DNA of 64,000 nucleotides from Hymenobacter wooponensis. Its GTDB lineage: Bacteria; Bacteroidota; Bacteroidia; Cytophagales; Hymenobacteraceae. Location of the stretch: the NCBI RefSeq assembly GCF_004745865.1, contig NZ_SRKZ01000004.1, positions 434,001-498,000 on the forward strand. Direction: 5' to 3'. The notes below the pieces were generated by a model that was not told where the DNA came from, made no database searches, and saw only the letters and a program-made list of their open reading frames with translations. This document shows positions 1 to 7,910 of this stretch, piece after piece. Position numbers and translations under genes: made by a program. Within the stretch, counting starts at the first letter, position 1, and each line of letters begins with the position of its first letter.

Positions 1-135
1 ATTTTAACATGGTCAGAAGAGGGTTGCGTGGCGCGAAGCTGTACTTCGCGTTCCTTGTTGGAGGATGGTTTCATTGCCAGGAGTCCCCCAGCGTTGCGAG
101 CTCGCGCTCAGCGCGCAACAACACGTTGGGCTGGC
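1..135. other. intergenic region at window edge
   Basis: I see no gene here. There is a short inverted repeat (7-bp arms at 32-38 and 44-50) and a second hairpin with arms gttgcg at 93-98 and cgcaac at 114-119. Either could belong to the 3' end of the membrane-protein gene at 136-591 or to a gene outside the window. Confidence 0.4.
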
Positions 136-591
136 TCAGAAGCGGAAGTAGGGCCGGCTGGCCAGCGGCGAGAACGGCCACGGCACGGCCAGCAGCATGA
201 GCAGCAGCGCCGCCGTAAACCACAGCGCCATGGTGCGGAACCGGGCCAGATCATCTGTGCGGCGCTTAGCCAGGGCCGAGCCAACGGTCAGGACGACGAT
301 GGCCGTGACCATGAGCAGGGCGTGCAGCAGGCCAAAAAACAGGGTGCCGGGCGTGTGCTCGGCATCGCGGAGGTGAAAGGTGCCCACCACTGGACTGACG
401 GCATAGAGCCCGAAGCCAAGCAACAGCTGCACGTGAGCCAGCGTGGCCGCAGTGTGGCGCGTGGTGTTGTCGAGGGGCGAGAAGGTGTGCCCACCGAGCC
501 AGCCGCGGTAGGCCCGGAACAGCCCGAGCAGCAACCCGGCCAGCACTACCCAGCGCATAAATGAGTGCAGCGTCAGCAGTGTGAGGTACAT
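136..591 (-). CDS. four-helix integral membrane protein, cytochrome b561-like
   Basis: This is a 151-residue protein with about four hydrophobic segments (roughly residues 8-25, 50-68, 83-105 and 122-142) and short loops, so it is an inner-membrane protein. Histidines lie in or near the helices (LHSFMRW near the start, THVQ-like AHVQLLLGFG in helix 2, GLLHALL in helix 3), which resembles small b-type cytochrome or DUF-type four-helix proteins common in Cytophagales. Haem binding is inference only. The ATG at 589-591 is the natural start. It stands alone, in the same orientation as the AraC gene upstream but separated from it by about 180 bp. Confidence 0.6.
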   Translation of the reverse strand: MYLTLLTLHSFMRWVVLAGLLLGLFRAYRGWLGGHTFSPLDNTTRHTAATLAHVQLLLGFGLYAVSPVVGTFHLRDAEHTPGTLFFGLLHALLMVTAIVVLTVGSALAKRRTDDLARFRTMALWFTAALLLMLLAVPWPFSPLASRPYFRF

Positions 592-772
592 GGGCTAGGC
601 CGCGCTAAGCGTGAAACGACGGCTGGCTTTCAGGCAACCCCGCCGCCAGAGCCGCCGCGGAATGGAGTAGGTGAAGAGTAGAGGGACGATAAGTCATGAG
701 GCAAAGGCAACAAGTACAGCTGCAAAGCTCCGCCCCCGCCCAGCGTTTTGGCTAGCACGCAGCCGGCCGGAA

Positions 773-1717
773 TCAGGACAAATCCTGCTGTTTGCGGTAA
801 GCCAGCGGCGCTAGGCCACTATGCTTCCGAAACAGGCGGCTGAAGTAGGAGGCATCGGCCACACCCACGGCCAGCGCTACCTCGCTCACGGGCCAGGTGG
901 TTTGGGCCAGCAGCACTTTGGCTTCCAGCACAATGCTTTCCTCAATCCAACGGGCCGGCGACTTGCCCGTAACGCGGCGCACGCATCTGCTCAGGTGGTC
1001 GGGCGTGATGTGCAGCTGCTCGGCGTAGTCGCTCACCCGGTGCGTGGTAGTCACCGACGCAGCCAGCAGCTGCTTAAAGCGGGCCGTAAGTTGGGCTGCC
1101 GCGCCGGCTTCGGCGGGCTCCGCCGCGACGTAGGCCCGCCCCAGCTCGTGCAGCAACGCCAGCAGGTAGGCCCGGATAACCTCGGGGTAGCGCAGCTGCT
1201 GGGTGTCGTATTCCACTACCAGCCGGTGCAGCAGCTGCTCGGCAAATTCACCTATTTCCTGGCCTAGCCGAATGACGGGCTGCCCCCAGAAACGCAGAAA
1301 CTCAAACGAACCCAAGGCTTCGGCCCCGCTGCCACGGCCCCCAAGCAGCAGGTCGTCGTGGAAGTGGCAGATATAGCCCGTGTTCACGTCGCCGGGCCCG
1401 AAGGAGTACACCTGCCCGGCCCGCACCAGCAGCACCTCGTTCGGGCCAATAGTGTAAGTTTCGGGGCCGATGTGCATACGGGCCGTGCCCGTGCGCACGT
1501 ACAGCAGGTTGTGCGACGTGGACCGCCCCGGCGGCAGCGGCCGGGTAAAGAGCGGGTACATCTGCTCCACCGGCATGATGAAAAACCGCTCCGCCTCCGG
1601 GGTTAGCAGGTGCTGCAGCGCCGCCGGCTCCGAGAGAAACTCTTGGAGGTAGGTTTGGGGGTTGTACGTGCTAATGGAGCCGGGTTGCATGTCACGCAGA
1701 TTCACTTGCGCAAACAT
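773..1717 (-). CDS. AraC family transcriptional regulator
   Basis: The N-terminal part is a cupin-like effector domain (GTARMHIGPETYTIGPNEVLLVRAGQ region). The C-terminal ~100 residues contain two helix-turn-helix units typical of AraC/XylS proteins: VSDYAEQLHITPDHLSRCV and the signature SEVALAVGVADASYFSRLFR followed by hydrophobic and proline positions. It should bind DNA as a dimer and respond to a small molecule. The start is uncertain: in-frame ATGs exist at 1753, 1717 and 1690. The 1717 ATG lies inside a TATGTTTG box (1718-1711), so if that box is a real -7 element the protein would start at 1690. No obvious target gene is adjacent. Confidence 0.85.
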   Translation of the reverse strand: MFAQVNLRDMQPGSISTYNPQTYLQEFLSEPAALQHLLTPEAERFFIMPVEQMYPLFTRPLPPGRSTSHNLLYVRTGTARMHIGPETYTIGPNEVLLVRAGQVYSFGPGDVNTGYICHFHDDLLLGGRGSGAEALGSFEFLRFWGQPVIRLGQEIGEFAEQLLHRLVVEYDTQQLRYPEVIRAYLLALLHELGRAYVAAEPAEAGAAAQLTARFKQLLAASVTTTHRVSDYAEQLHITPDHLSRCVRRVTGKSPARWIEESIVLEAKVLLAQTTWPVSEVALAVGVADASYFSRLFRKHSGLAPLAYRKQQDLS

Positions 1718-1753
1718 ACGGCGCTGCCCGCAACGCCCGCTAGAGGGCGGCAA

Positions 1754-2059
1754 CGTTGCGCAAGTGGGTGAGCCAGGCTAGCCGGTTTGCTACAGCTAAC
1801 AGCAGGCTAGCTGGTGTTTTATACCAACGCTGCTCACAGAGTCCAGCCCGGGGTATTCGGTGCAGGGCCACAGGAAGCCTTGCTGCGGGAGACCGGGTAT
1901 TAAAATTGGTTAAACGTAACCACGCTGATGAATCAGCACGACGAGGGGCGGAAGCTTTCGACCAACGCTCGTTCTTTACAACGCCCGCAGCCTCAACGGC
2001 AAGGCCGCTAGTATCTATACTAGGCCACATGTACCCTTACGGTTAGCGGGGCTACGTGG
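1754..2059. other. intergenic region with a short palindrome
   Basis: No convincing gene. Two overlapping ORFs on opposite strands have no recognisable family. A perfect palindromic site gctgatgaatcagc lies at 1924-1937 and might be an operator for the adjacent AraC-type regulator; this is inference. A CTAGGCC motif lies near 2024. Confidence 0.4.
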
Positions 2060-2485
2060 TTAAGCGGGCTCCCACAGCTCTAGCTTGTTGCCGTCGGAAT
2101 CCAAAATATGCACGAATTTGCCGTAGTCGTGGCTCGTGATGCCATCCAGAATGGTTACTCCGCTGGCGGCGAGCTGGCCTACCAGCGCTTCAATATTCTG
2201 CACCCGGTAATTAATCATAAACTCCCTGGTAGAAGGCGCAAAATAGTTGGTGCCCCTGGGAAAAGGGCTCCACTGCAGAGACGTAACCTCGTCGGGGTTG
2301 TCGGCGCTCCGGGAGGTAAAGGTTGCGCCCCAGTCGGTGGTTTCCAGCCCCAGATGCTGGGCATACCACTCCCGGGTGGCCTGGGGGTTGTCCGAGATAA
2401 AGAAAATGCCGCCGATGCCCGTCACCTTGGGAGGTAGGGCGCCAGCCGGCGAGGCAGGGGCCGCTTCGTTGTTCTGGTCTTCCAT
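2060..2485 (-). CDS. VOC family protein (glyoxalase/bleomycin-resistance fold)
   Basis: This 141-residue protein shows the single vicinal-oxygen-chelate domain pattern: GIGGIFFISDNPQATREWYAQHLGL at the N-terminal beta-alpha unit, and the second half NYRVQNIEALVGQLAASGV ... GKFVHILDSDGNKLELWEP, whose terminal E (in LELWEP) is the usual metal ligand. Such proteins are metal-dependent dioxygenases, isomerases or binding proteins; the substrate is not predictable. I chose the ATG at 2483-2485 (MEDQNNEA) because the 23 residues before it are not family-like. Confidence 0.85.
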   Translation of the reverse strand: MEDQNNEAAPASPAGALPPKVTGIGGIFFISDNPQATREWYAQHLGLETTDWGATFTSRSADNPDEVTSLQWSPFPRGTNYFAPSTREFMINYRVQNIEALVGQLAASGVTILDGITSHDYGKFVHILDSDGNKLELWEPA

Positions 2486-2601
2486 ATGGCTATCGGTGCT
2501 GACTAAGATGCGCGTATACGTTCTGCTACTCCCGAAAATATACACCACTACCACCCATTTTAGGTTGAGCGGGCAGCAAGAGTGACTTTCCCTTGAGAGA
2601 A

Positions 2602-2846
2602 CGTCATGTCGAGCGGAGTCGAGACATCTCGCGTGCTGACGTCGTCATGGTAACCCAACCCACTAGCACATCATCCTGAGCTTGTGAAGCACCCTGTCAC
2701 GGTAGCACGAGGCGCTAGGCCAATAGTTCTGGCTTGACAAGATCCTTCGCTGCACTCAGGATGACGTGCTATGGGAGAGCTCTAAGCCAGTTTTATTATT
2801 TGCCCACCATCAGCACGCGAGATACCTTGACCAGCTCGACATGACG
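2602..2846. repeat. composite nested palindromic intergenic repeat
   Basis: Two nested inverted repeats occupy the gap between the VOC and ABM genes. Outer arms: 2602-2639 (starts cgtcatgtcgagc, ends catctcgcgtgctga) and 2810-2846 (its imperfect reverse complement). Inner arms: gcacatcatcctgag at 2666-2680 and ctcaggatgacgtgc at 2755-2769, 14 of 15 paired. The loop holds agcacgaggcgctaggcca at 2704-2722, found identically in the hairpin at 50171-50261. The pattern is that of dispersed repeats seen in Bacteroidota genomes. Confidence 0.75.
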
Positions 2847-2919
2847 GGCTCGCGGTAGGCCGTACTAGGCCACCTCAGTGTAACCCGACAACGTCTGCCC
2901 AAGGTGCTACTGCCGCTGC

Positions 2920-3225
2920 CTAGAACTCGAAGGTTTCGCAGTGGAGCACGGTGGGCTCGAACTCCAGTAAGTACTGCGCATCCTCGGGGTAGTAGCGGGC
3001 CTGCTCGTACTGCTCGCCGGCAAAGCGCTTGATGCTCTCGTAACTGTCCCAGCGCGTTACCGTCCAGAAATGGCACACTTCCGCCTCCACCCGCCGCAAC
3101 ACCTGTACCCCCAGGTTGCCCGGCGTATTCTTATAATCAGCGATACCCGATTCCTGCAAGTACTGCAGATAGGACTCGGCGTGGTGGGCGGCGGTGATGC
3201 CGTGCCAGATGCGGGTAATTAGCAT
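2920..3225 (-). CDS. antibiotic biosynthesis monooxygenase-like (ABM, dimeric alpha-beta barrel) protein
   Basis: A 101-residue protein beginning MLITRIWHGITAAHHAESY and containing PGNLGVQVLRRVEAEVCHFWTVTRWDSYESIKRFAGEQYE, the strand-helix layout of the ABM/YdhR ferredoxin-like fold. Members are often monooxygenases or haem-degrading enzymes, or simply ligand-binding dimers. The substrate is unknown. It is a single-gene unit with the ATG at 3223-3225. Confidence 0.8.
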   Translation of the reverse strand: MLITRIWHGITAAHHAESYLQYLQESGIADYKNTPGNLGVQVLRRVEAEVCHFWTVTRWDSYESIKRFAGEQYEQARYYPEDAQYLLEFEPTVLHCETFEF

Positions 3226-3336
3226 AACGAAAGATAATGGGTAGGAATAGGTCAGAAAAAGCTTCAGCAGAATTGCCTACGTGAAAAGCAGCAGAGGTGC
3301 CCTTGCCGATTTTCCAGATCTAACGCAGCCGCCTGC

Positions 3337-3783
3337 CTATTTAGCCCGCTCGATTACGTTATGCTGGCCTAGGTTGGTAACAGTGGGCGTGCCGCCGCGC
3401 CAGGTTACGGTGTTGTTGTCGCCGGTTACCTCAATTGCTTTCACGTCTTCCAGCGCAACCACATTGTTGCTGCCGGTAACGCTACATTCCCGGCCCTGCC
3501 CTGTGAACGTAGCCGTATTATCGTCGCCGGTTAGCTCAATGTTCTGCCTCTGTAAAGCCAGCGTTTGCACGGTGTTACTGCCATTGATGACAATATCCTC
3601 AGCAGAAGACGCACTCGTAGCACTTTCCACTTGCTGAGCAGCATGGCTAGCCCGCGAGGCCTCGCCAGTGGCAGACGGAATGGAATCCGATCCGGATAGT
3701 TCGGAGTGAGTTTCGCCTGACGAGCAAGCGCCTAGGCCTGTCCCAACAGCCAGCAGCAACATCATAGCAGTTTTACGAATCAT
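3337..3783 (-). CDS. DUF3060 domain lipoprotein
   Basis: The N-terminus MIRKTAMMLLLAVGTGLGAC is a signal peptide ending in a lipobox (GLGAC), so the mature protein should be lipid-anchored at Cys20. A Ser-rich linker follows. The rest is built of NGSNTVQTL-, TGDDNTATF-, TGSNNVVAL- and TGDNNTVTW-type units, the repetitive beta-strand pattern of DUF3060. The function of the family is not established; such repeats probably form a small beta-solenoid at the cell surface or in the periplasm. Confidence 0.85.
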   Translation of the reverse strand: MIRKTAMMLLLAVGTGLGACSSGETHSELSGSDSIPSATGEASRASHAAQQVESATSASSAEDIVINGSNTVQTLALQRQNIELTGDDNTATFTGQGRECSVTGSNNVVALEDVKAIEVTGDNNTVTWRGGTPTVTNLGQHNVIERAK

Positions 3784-4065
3784 ACTTCATGGTTTATAAA
3801 TAGGAAGAGTTTTGCCACAAGGTAACGAGCTAGCAGTACACGGATGCAACTGCCTCTCCTCTTACTACGGGGTACAACCGTCTAACCCGCAATTGGCTCC
3901 GGCAACCATGTCTCCTCTCGGTTAGGTAGCGCTCAATAGGGTAAGATTTATTGCATAGGCCTACTGATACTTACAACTCCCCAAACGCCGCAACACCCAG
4001 CCCTACGGTGGCAGAACCGGGTGTTGCGGGTAACTCGCTCGCAGCCGCGGAGCGACGGCTGGCCG

Positions 4066-4374
4066 TTATGCGTAGGTTTCGGTGCGGCCGGTGGTGGTAG
4101 CCACCGGTTCCGTGGTTAGGTCGCTCACATATTTCCAAACACCAGTGGCGGCGCTGCTGGTGAAGCTCTCTTCCAGGTGGCCTCGGCGCGAGGCGTCGAG
4201 GTAGTGTAGGTCGTTGATGAGGGCTGTGTTGATTTGCTCGAAGCCCTGCACCGCCGCTGCGTTGCCGCCGAAGAAGGCCTCGAAGCCCGGCGACGACACC
4301 GAGGAGCAGGCAAACTCCACCCCTGCCCGGCGGCCAGCGCTGGTGCTCAGGTCGCTGTACCAGGCGTTGTGCAT
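4066..4374 (-). pseudogene. remnant of a PhoD-type alkaline phosphatase, C-terminal part
   Basis: The reading frame MHNAWYSDL ... GVEFACSSVSSPGFE ... YLDASRRGH ... WKYVSDLTT matches the C-terminal region of PhoD/alkaline phosphatase D proteins: the metal-site motif HNAW-sDL, the GVEF.....S.SPGFE block and the YLDASRRG block, in order. Everything N-terminal is missing, and an in-frame stop lies six codons before the first Met. It is therefore a decayed fragment rather than a functional enzyme of about 500 residues. Confidence 0.7.
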
Positions 4375-4575
4375 AGGCTTCCAGCGTCCTTACCCAGCAA
4401 CGCCTAGGCTGGAACCCCACGCACACTGCCCTCCTCCCCGATCTTGAAAGGGGACACTACCTCTCTATGTAGCCGGTCATTGCCCAGTGCAACAGGGCCT
4501 AGCTAGTCATGTTGCATTAGGCAGAGTAATGAGGGTAATCATACGCCTTACTAAGGATATATCCACCTAATCAAA

Positions 4576-4619
4576 AAGCCCGTGTCATGCTTCTACTACA
4601 GTGGGCATGACACGGGCTT
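4576..4619 (-). terminator. rho-independent terminator of the DUF692 operon
   Basis: Perfect 15-bp arms aagcccgtgtcatgc (4576-4590) and gcatgacacgggctt (4605-4619) with a 14-nt loop. On the minus strand the stem is followed by a run of five T, which fits termination of the operon ending at 4695. Confidence 0.8.
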
Positions 4620-4694
4620 AATGGGGTTTCGTGGTTGTCTCTATTATCCTCAGAAAGCGCTGGGCCAGTTGACGACTATCGGAAAGTAGCTAAG

Positions 4695-5852
4695 CTAGTC
4701 CTTCCATTTTTGAGCGATACTAATAGCGGTTTCCAGCATGTGCGGCTCCCATTCCTCAATTTTCCAGGCTGAGTAGGCCAGGGATGAAGTTTGCAGTTGC
4801 TGCCGAGCAGCCTCGAACGAAGGGGCGTTTTCCAGAATATGAGAAAGCTGCTGCTGTTGCGCATGAAGCTGAGCATCTTCTGCCACTGGGCCCGACGACA
4901 AGGGCTGTTGGGACAGGAACAAGTTGGTAGTGCGGCGCAACGTGGTACTTCGATGCCGGTTTACCAGCTCCTGCATGCGATGGAAGTCGGCCCGGAAGTT
5001 GGCCTGGCTCAGCTCGGTTCGGAGGCCGGTTCCCAGCTGTTCTAGCACTACATACTTCAGGTTAGGGCAGCGAGGCAGAGTAAGTTCCAGTAGTTGAAAC
5101 ACCTCCTCCGGCACAGACTCATCGTGGGTATCGCGCCGGATTTGACGACCCGGCACCTGCCCCGAGTTTTCCCAGCTACCGCCCGAAATATGGATTTCCC
5201 GCACCCTCTCCAACGGATACAGCGTAACCAGCTCCTCATACGGGAGGGAGAAGTTGTGGAGCTGGCAAAACACGTTGTGCAGGTCCAGAATCAAGAAGCC
5301 GTTCACCGGTTCTACCAGCTTTTCCAGAAACTCGCCATGCCGTTTTACTTCGTCGGGGGCATAGGCGAAAGCCAGGTTTTCTAGGCCTACGGGGCACCCA
5401 CAGGCCTCTTGCATCCGGCGGAGGCGGTCTTGCCCAATGCGCAAGGTGTTGCTACCGTACGGAATAGGCAGGGGTGCTCCGGAATGGAAGTTCTGGCCTG
5501 TAAAAAACCCGAAATGTTCGGTGACATGGTCGAAAGCAAACTGCTTGGACAGCTCCCGCAGGTGCTGCAGCCACTGCTGCTGCTCCGCCGTCCAGCGTCC
5601 GGAGAGCAGGGAAAAGTACACCCCATGCCCTACCAGCCGGTGTTGAGCGGCATAAGCCTGCAACAGCTCCGTAAACCATTCGGGCATTTGCTCTGCCCAG
5701 AACAGCGTATCAAACGCCCACTCCAGAGCCTCCACCCGTCCTTCCTCCAGCAACGGAAACGCCGCCGTGAGAATATTGGCGTCGAGGTTACAGGCGATGG
5801 AAGCGCAGATTTCTGATGTATCGGCTTTGACAGGCTGGTTAGGCATACTCAT
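4695..5852 (-). CDS. DUF692/MNIO family peptide-modifying metalloenzyme with a C-terminal extension
   Basis: This 385-residue protein matches the DUF692 (MbnB/TglH/ChrH) TIM-barrel family of multinuclear non-haem iron oxidative enzymes. Visible family blocks are VGHGVYFSL (H76), VTEHFGFF (E112, H113), PLPIPY, GLENLAF (E158), LDLHNVF (D190, H192, N193), REIHISGGSW (H221), DTHDESVPEEVF (D241, H243) and YVVLEQLG (E271). These positions correspond to the His/Asp/Glu ligands that hold the iron cluster in the family. Residues after ~285 form a ~100-residue helical tail, rich in Gln/Leu, that I do not recognise; it may replace the separate partner protein used by other members. The ATG at 5852 lies 3 bp after the stop of the small peptide gene at 5856-6020, so the two are translationally coupled. 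A terminator follows at 4576-4619. Confidence 0.88.
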   Translation of the reverse strand: MSMPNQPVKADTSEICASIACNLDANILTAAFPLLEEGRVEALEWAFDTLFWAEQMPEWFTELLQAYAAQHRLVGHGVYFSLLSGRWTAEQQQWLQHLRELSKQFAFDHVTEHFGFFTGQNFHSGAPLPIPYGSNTLRIGQDRLRRMQEACGCPVGLENLAFAYAPDEVKRHGEFLEKLVEPVNGFLILDLHNVFCQLHNFSLPYEELVTLYPLERVREIHISGGSWENSGQVPGRQIRRDTHDESVPEEVFQLLELTLPRCPNLKYVVLEQLGTGLRTELSQANFRADFHRMQELVNRHRSTTLRRTTNLFLSQQPLSSGPVAEDAQLHAQQQQLSHILENAPSFEAARQQLQTSSLAYSAWKIEEWEPHMLETAISIAQKWKD

Positions 5853-5855
5853 GGC

Positions 5856-6020
5856 TTAGCCCAAGCCACAGCCGGGGCAGCTATCGGGCACTTTAGGGCT
5901 TTTTTTGCTGGGCTTACCCTGCTCCTCCTTAGGCGTGGGGTCGTCTTTCTTGATGCAGCTGGTGGTTTGAACTGTTAGCCCCACCAGCACGGCGCCGAGT
6001 ACTGCTTGTGATAATTTCAT
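5856..6020 (-). CDS. small Cys-containing peptide, probable RiPP precursor for the DUF692 enzyme
   Basis: This 54-codon gene reads ATG (6018-6020) to TAA (5856-5858). The N-terminus MKLSQAVLGAVLVGLTVQTT is a signal-peptide-like hydrophobic stretch ending at Cys22 (TTSC, a poor lipobox). A hydrophilic Lys/Glu/Pro-rich linker follows (KKDDPTPKEEQGKPSKK). The C-terminus is DSCPGCGLG, two cysteines in a CPxCGxG setting. DUF692 enzymes modify Cys residues of ribosomal peptides, and from memory the Chryseobacterium precursor ChrA carries a very similar CP-x-CG-x-G core. The gene sits directly upstream of the DUF692 gene with a 3-bp gap. Being the substrate is inference from context and motif; no modification can be seen in DNA. 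Confidence 0.75.
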   Translation of the reverse strand: MKLSQAVLGAVLVGLTVQTTSCIKKDDPTPKEEQGKPSKKSPKVPDSCPGCGLG

Positions 6021-6324
6021 CGAAGTAGAGTTGTTTTTCAGATAGACACAAATTCACTTTTCACTGGTAAGAGCCCGCTACTGAATGCATGGTTGCATTG
6101 GTGGTAGCAGCTTTTGATTACAACGTTTATATAAGACTATCCAGTAGGTTCACGGGTGTTCAGCAGGTCAAGCAAATCAACCGAGCCGTACGCCAAGTAT
6201 CGCAAGCAAACAGGTATAAGCCCTAGGCCTCTAGAGCACTACAAGCTTCGAACATTTCTTCTGTTACTCAACATGAGTGGCCTAGCGCCGTAACGCAGGA
6301 GGAAACTTTGCTTTCTCCCTTGAC
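6021..6324. other. divergent intergenic region (peptide operon / purU)
   Basis: No gene seen. It must hold the promoters for the peptide-DUF692 operon (minus) and purU (plus), but I find no exact TAnnTTTG box. One AGTGGCCTAG motif lies at 6276-6285. Confidence 0.4.
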
Positions 6325-7179
6325 GTGACTACTGCTACCAACTCTACCCCTTACCTTCTGCTGATTCGCTGCCCTGATGAACCTGGTCTGATTTACCACA
6401 TCAGTCGGGTGTTGTATGGGCACGGCTTGAATATTCTGCGCAACGATGAGTTTGTGGAGCGCACCGCTAGCTCTTTCTTCATGCGTACGGAGTTTACGGG
6501 CACCTTTCACGCCGATGCCCTCTTGCAGGAGCTACGCGAGGCGCTGCCCGCCGCGGCCGACATTCGCCTCTCCGACAACCGCCCCAAGAATATTGTGCTG
6601 CTGGTGACCAAAGAGCATCATTGCCTAAGCGAGCTATTGGTGCGCCACGCGTTTCAGGAGCTGCATGCCCGTATTTTGGCGGTAGTGAGCAACCACGAGG
6701 TGCTCGGTGACCTGACCCGGCAGTTTGGCGTACCGTTCCACTACGTGAGCCACGAGGGTAAAAGCCGGGAAGCGCACGAGGCCGAAGTGCGGGAAGTGCT
6801 GGATGGATATGCGCCCGAATATGTGGTGCTGGCCAAGTATATGCGCATCTTGTCCCCGGAGTTTGTAGCCGCCTATGCGAACCGGCTCATCAACATTCAC
6901 CACTCGTTTCTGCCGGCATTTGTGGGGGCTAGCCCCTATGCTCAGGCCTACGAGCGGGGAGTGAAGATTATTGGGGCCACGGCTCACTTCGTGAATGAGC
7001 AGCTCGATCAGGGGCCCATCATTGCGCAAAGCGTTATCCCCATCGACCACACCCACAGCGCCGCTGAAATGGCCCAAGCTGGCCGCGACGTGGAGAAGAT
7101 TGTGCTGGCCCGCTCGCTCCGTCTGGTTTTTGCCGAGCGGGTTTTCGTGCATCGAAACAAGACAATCATCTTCGATTAG
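6325..7179 (+). CDS. purU: formyltetrahydrofolate deformylase
   Basis: PurU hydrolyses 10-formyl-tetrahydrofolate to tetrahydrofolate and formate, balancing one-carbon pools and supplying formate for purine synthesis. The 284-residue protein has an N-terminal ACT domain (residues ~9-90: LIRCPDEPGLIYHISRVLYGHGLNI) and a formyltransferase fold (~95-284) with the catalytic block INIHHSFLPAF and the QLDQGPIIAQ block carrying the conserved Asp. Length matches the family. The start is GTG at 6325; the next in-frame ATG is more than 50 codons away and would remove part of the ACT domain. It is monocistronic, with DinB about 110 bp downstream. Confidence 0.93.
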   Translation: MTTATNSTPYLLLIRCPDEPGLIYHISRVLYGHGLNILRNDEFVERTASSFFMRTEFTGTFHADALLQELREALPAAADIRLSDNRPKNIVLLVTKEHHCLSELLVRHAFQELHARILAVVSNHEVLGDLTRQFGVPFHYVSHEGKSREAHEAEVREVLDGYAPEYVVLAKYMRILSPEFVAAYANRLINIHHSFLPAFVGASPYAQAYERGVKIIGATAHFVNEQLDQGPIIAQSVIPIDHTHSAAEMAQAGRDVEKIVLARSLRLVFAERVFVHRNKTIIFD

Positions 7180-7287
7180 CTTTTTCCCTATCCCCCTTTT
7201 ACCTCTAAACACTCGTACTGGGCACAGGCCACGTGGCAATGTGCTTGCCCATTCACTTTATCAGCACCCTTCTTTACGCTCATATCC

Positions 7288-7770
7288 ATGGATCAGAATT
7301 CGCGCAAAGGCATTGTGAAAGAGCTCACGGAGTTTCTTACCAAGGGTAATGCTCACGCTACGTTTGAAGACGCCTGCGCTGATATCTCGGTGCGTCACTT
7401 GAACCAGCACGTCCCAGACCTGCCCTACACCGTGTGGCAGCTGGCGGAGCACATCCGAATTGCGCAGTGGGACATTGTGGAGTTCTGCATCAACCCAGAG
7501 CATCAGTCGCCGAAGTGGCCTGATGAGTACTGGCCAGCTCCCGAAGCAACCGTAGACGAAGCCGGGTGGCAGCAGACCCTCACCCACATCAAACAAGACC
7601 GCGACCGGTTCATTGAACTGCTCCAAGACCCCAACCAGGACCTGCTGGCTCCTCTCCCCCACGGCACTGGTCAAACTCTCCTGCGGGAAGCCTTCCTGAT
7701 TGCCGATCATGCAGCCTACCACACCGGTCAGATAATACTAGTGCGGCGGTTGCTGAAAGATTGGGAATAG
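7288..7770 (+). CDS. DinB family protein
   Basis: A 160-residue four-helix-bundle protein with the three metal-binding His positions of the DinB superfamily: QLAEHIRIAQWDI (helix 2) and IADHAAYHTGQIILVRRLL (helix 4, His-x3-His). DinB-like proteins bind Ni or Zn, and some act as thiol transferases; the substrate here is unknown. The start ATG at 7288 follows purU by 108 bp, so co-transcription is possible but not shown. Confidence 0.85.
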   Translation: MDQNSRKGIVKELTEFLTKGNAHATFEDACADISVRHLNQHVPDLPYTVWQLAEHIRIAQWDIVEFCINPEHQSPKWPDEYWPAPEATVDEAGWQQTLTHIKQDRDRFIELLQDPNQDLLAPLPHGTGQTLLREAFLIADHAAYHTGQIILVRRLLKDWE

Positions 7771-7910
7771 CGTGGCCTCTAGGCCACATATGAGCGCTAC
7801 CACGCCGAAAGTCAGGAGAAGTTTGGTTGAAGCTGTAACACGGTGAAGCCTGGTTCCTTCTCTGCGTAGAACCAACCTGCAGTGTTGGGTAACGGCTACA
7901 CCGAACCGAT

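Noticed and set aside
1740..2046. two ~96-codon frames on opposite strands between the AraC and VOC genes
   Set aside because: Neither resembles a protein family; Arg/Ala/Ser-rich composition typical of non-coding GC-rich DNA.
3971..4426. 151-codon frame overlapping the PhoD remnant
   Set aside because: The PhoD homology is in a different frame; this one is Arg/Pro/Gly-rich without similarity.
6634..7239. 201-codon open frame antisense to purU
   Set aside because: It is a codon-bias shadow of purU (GC-rich third positions); no family similarity and purU is fully supported.
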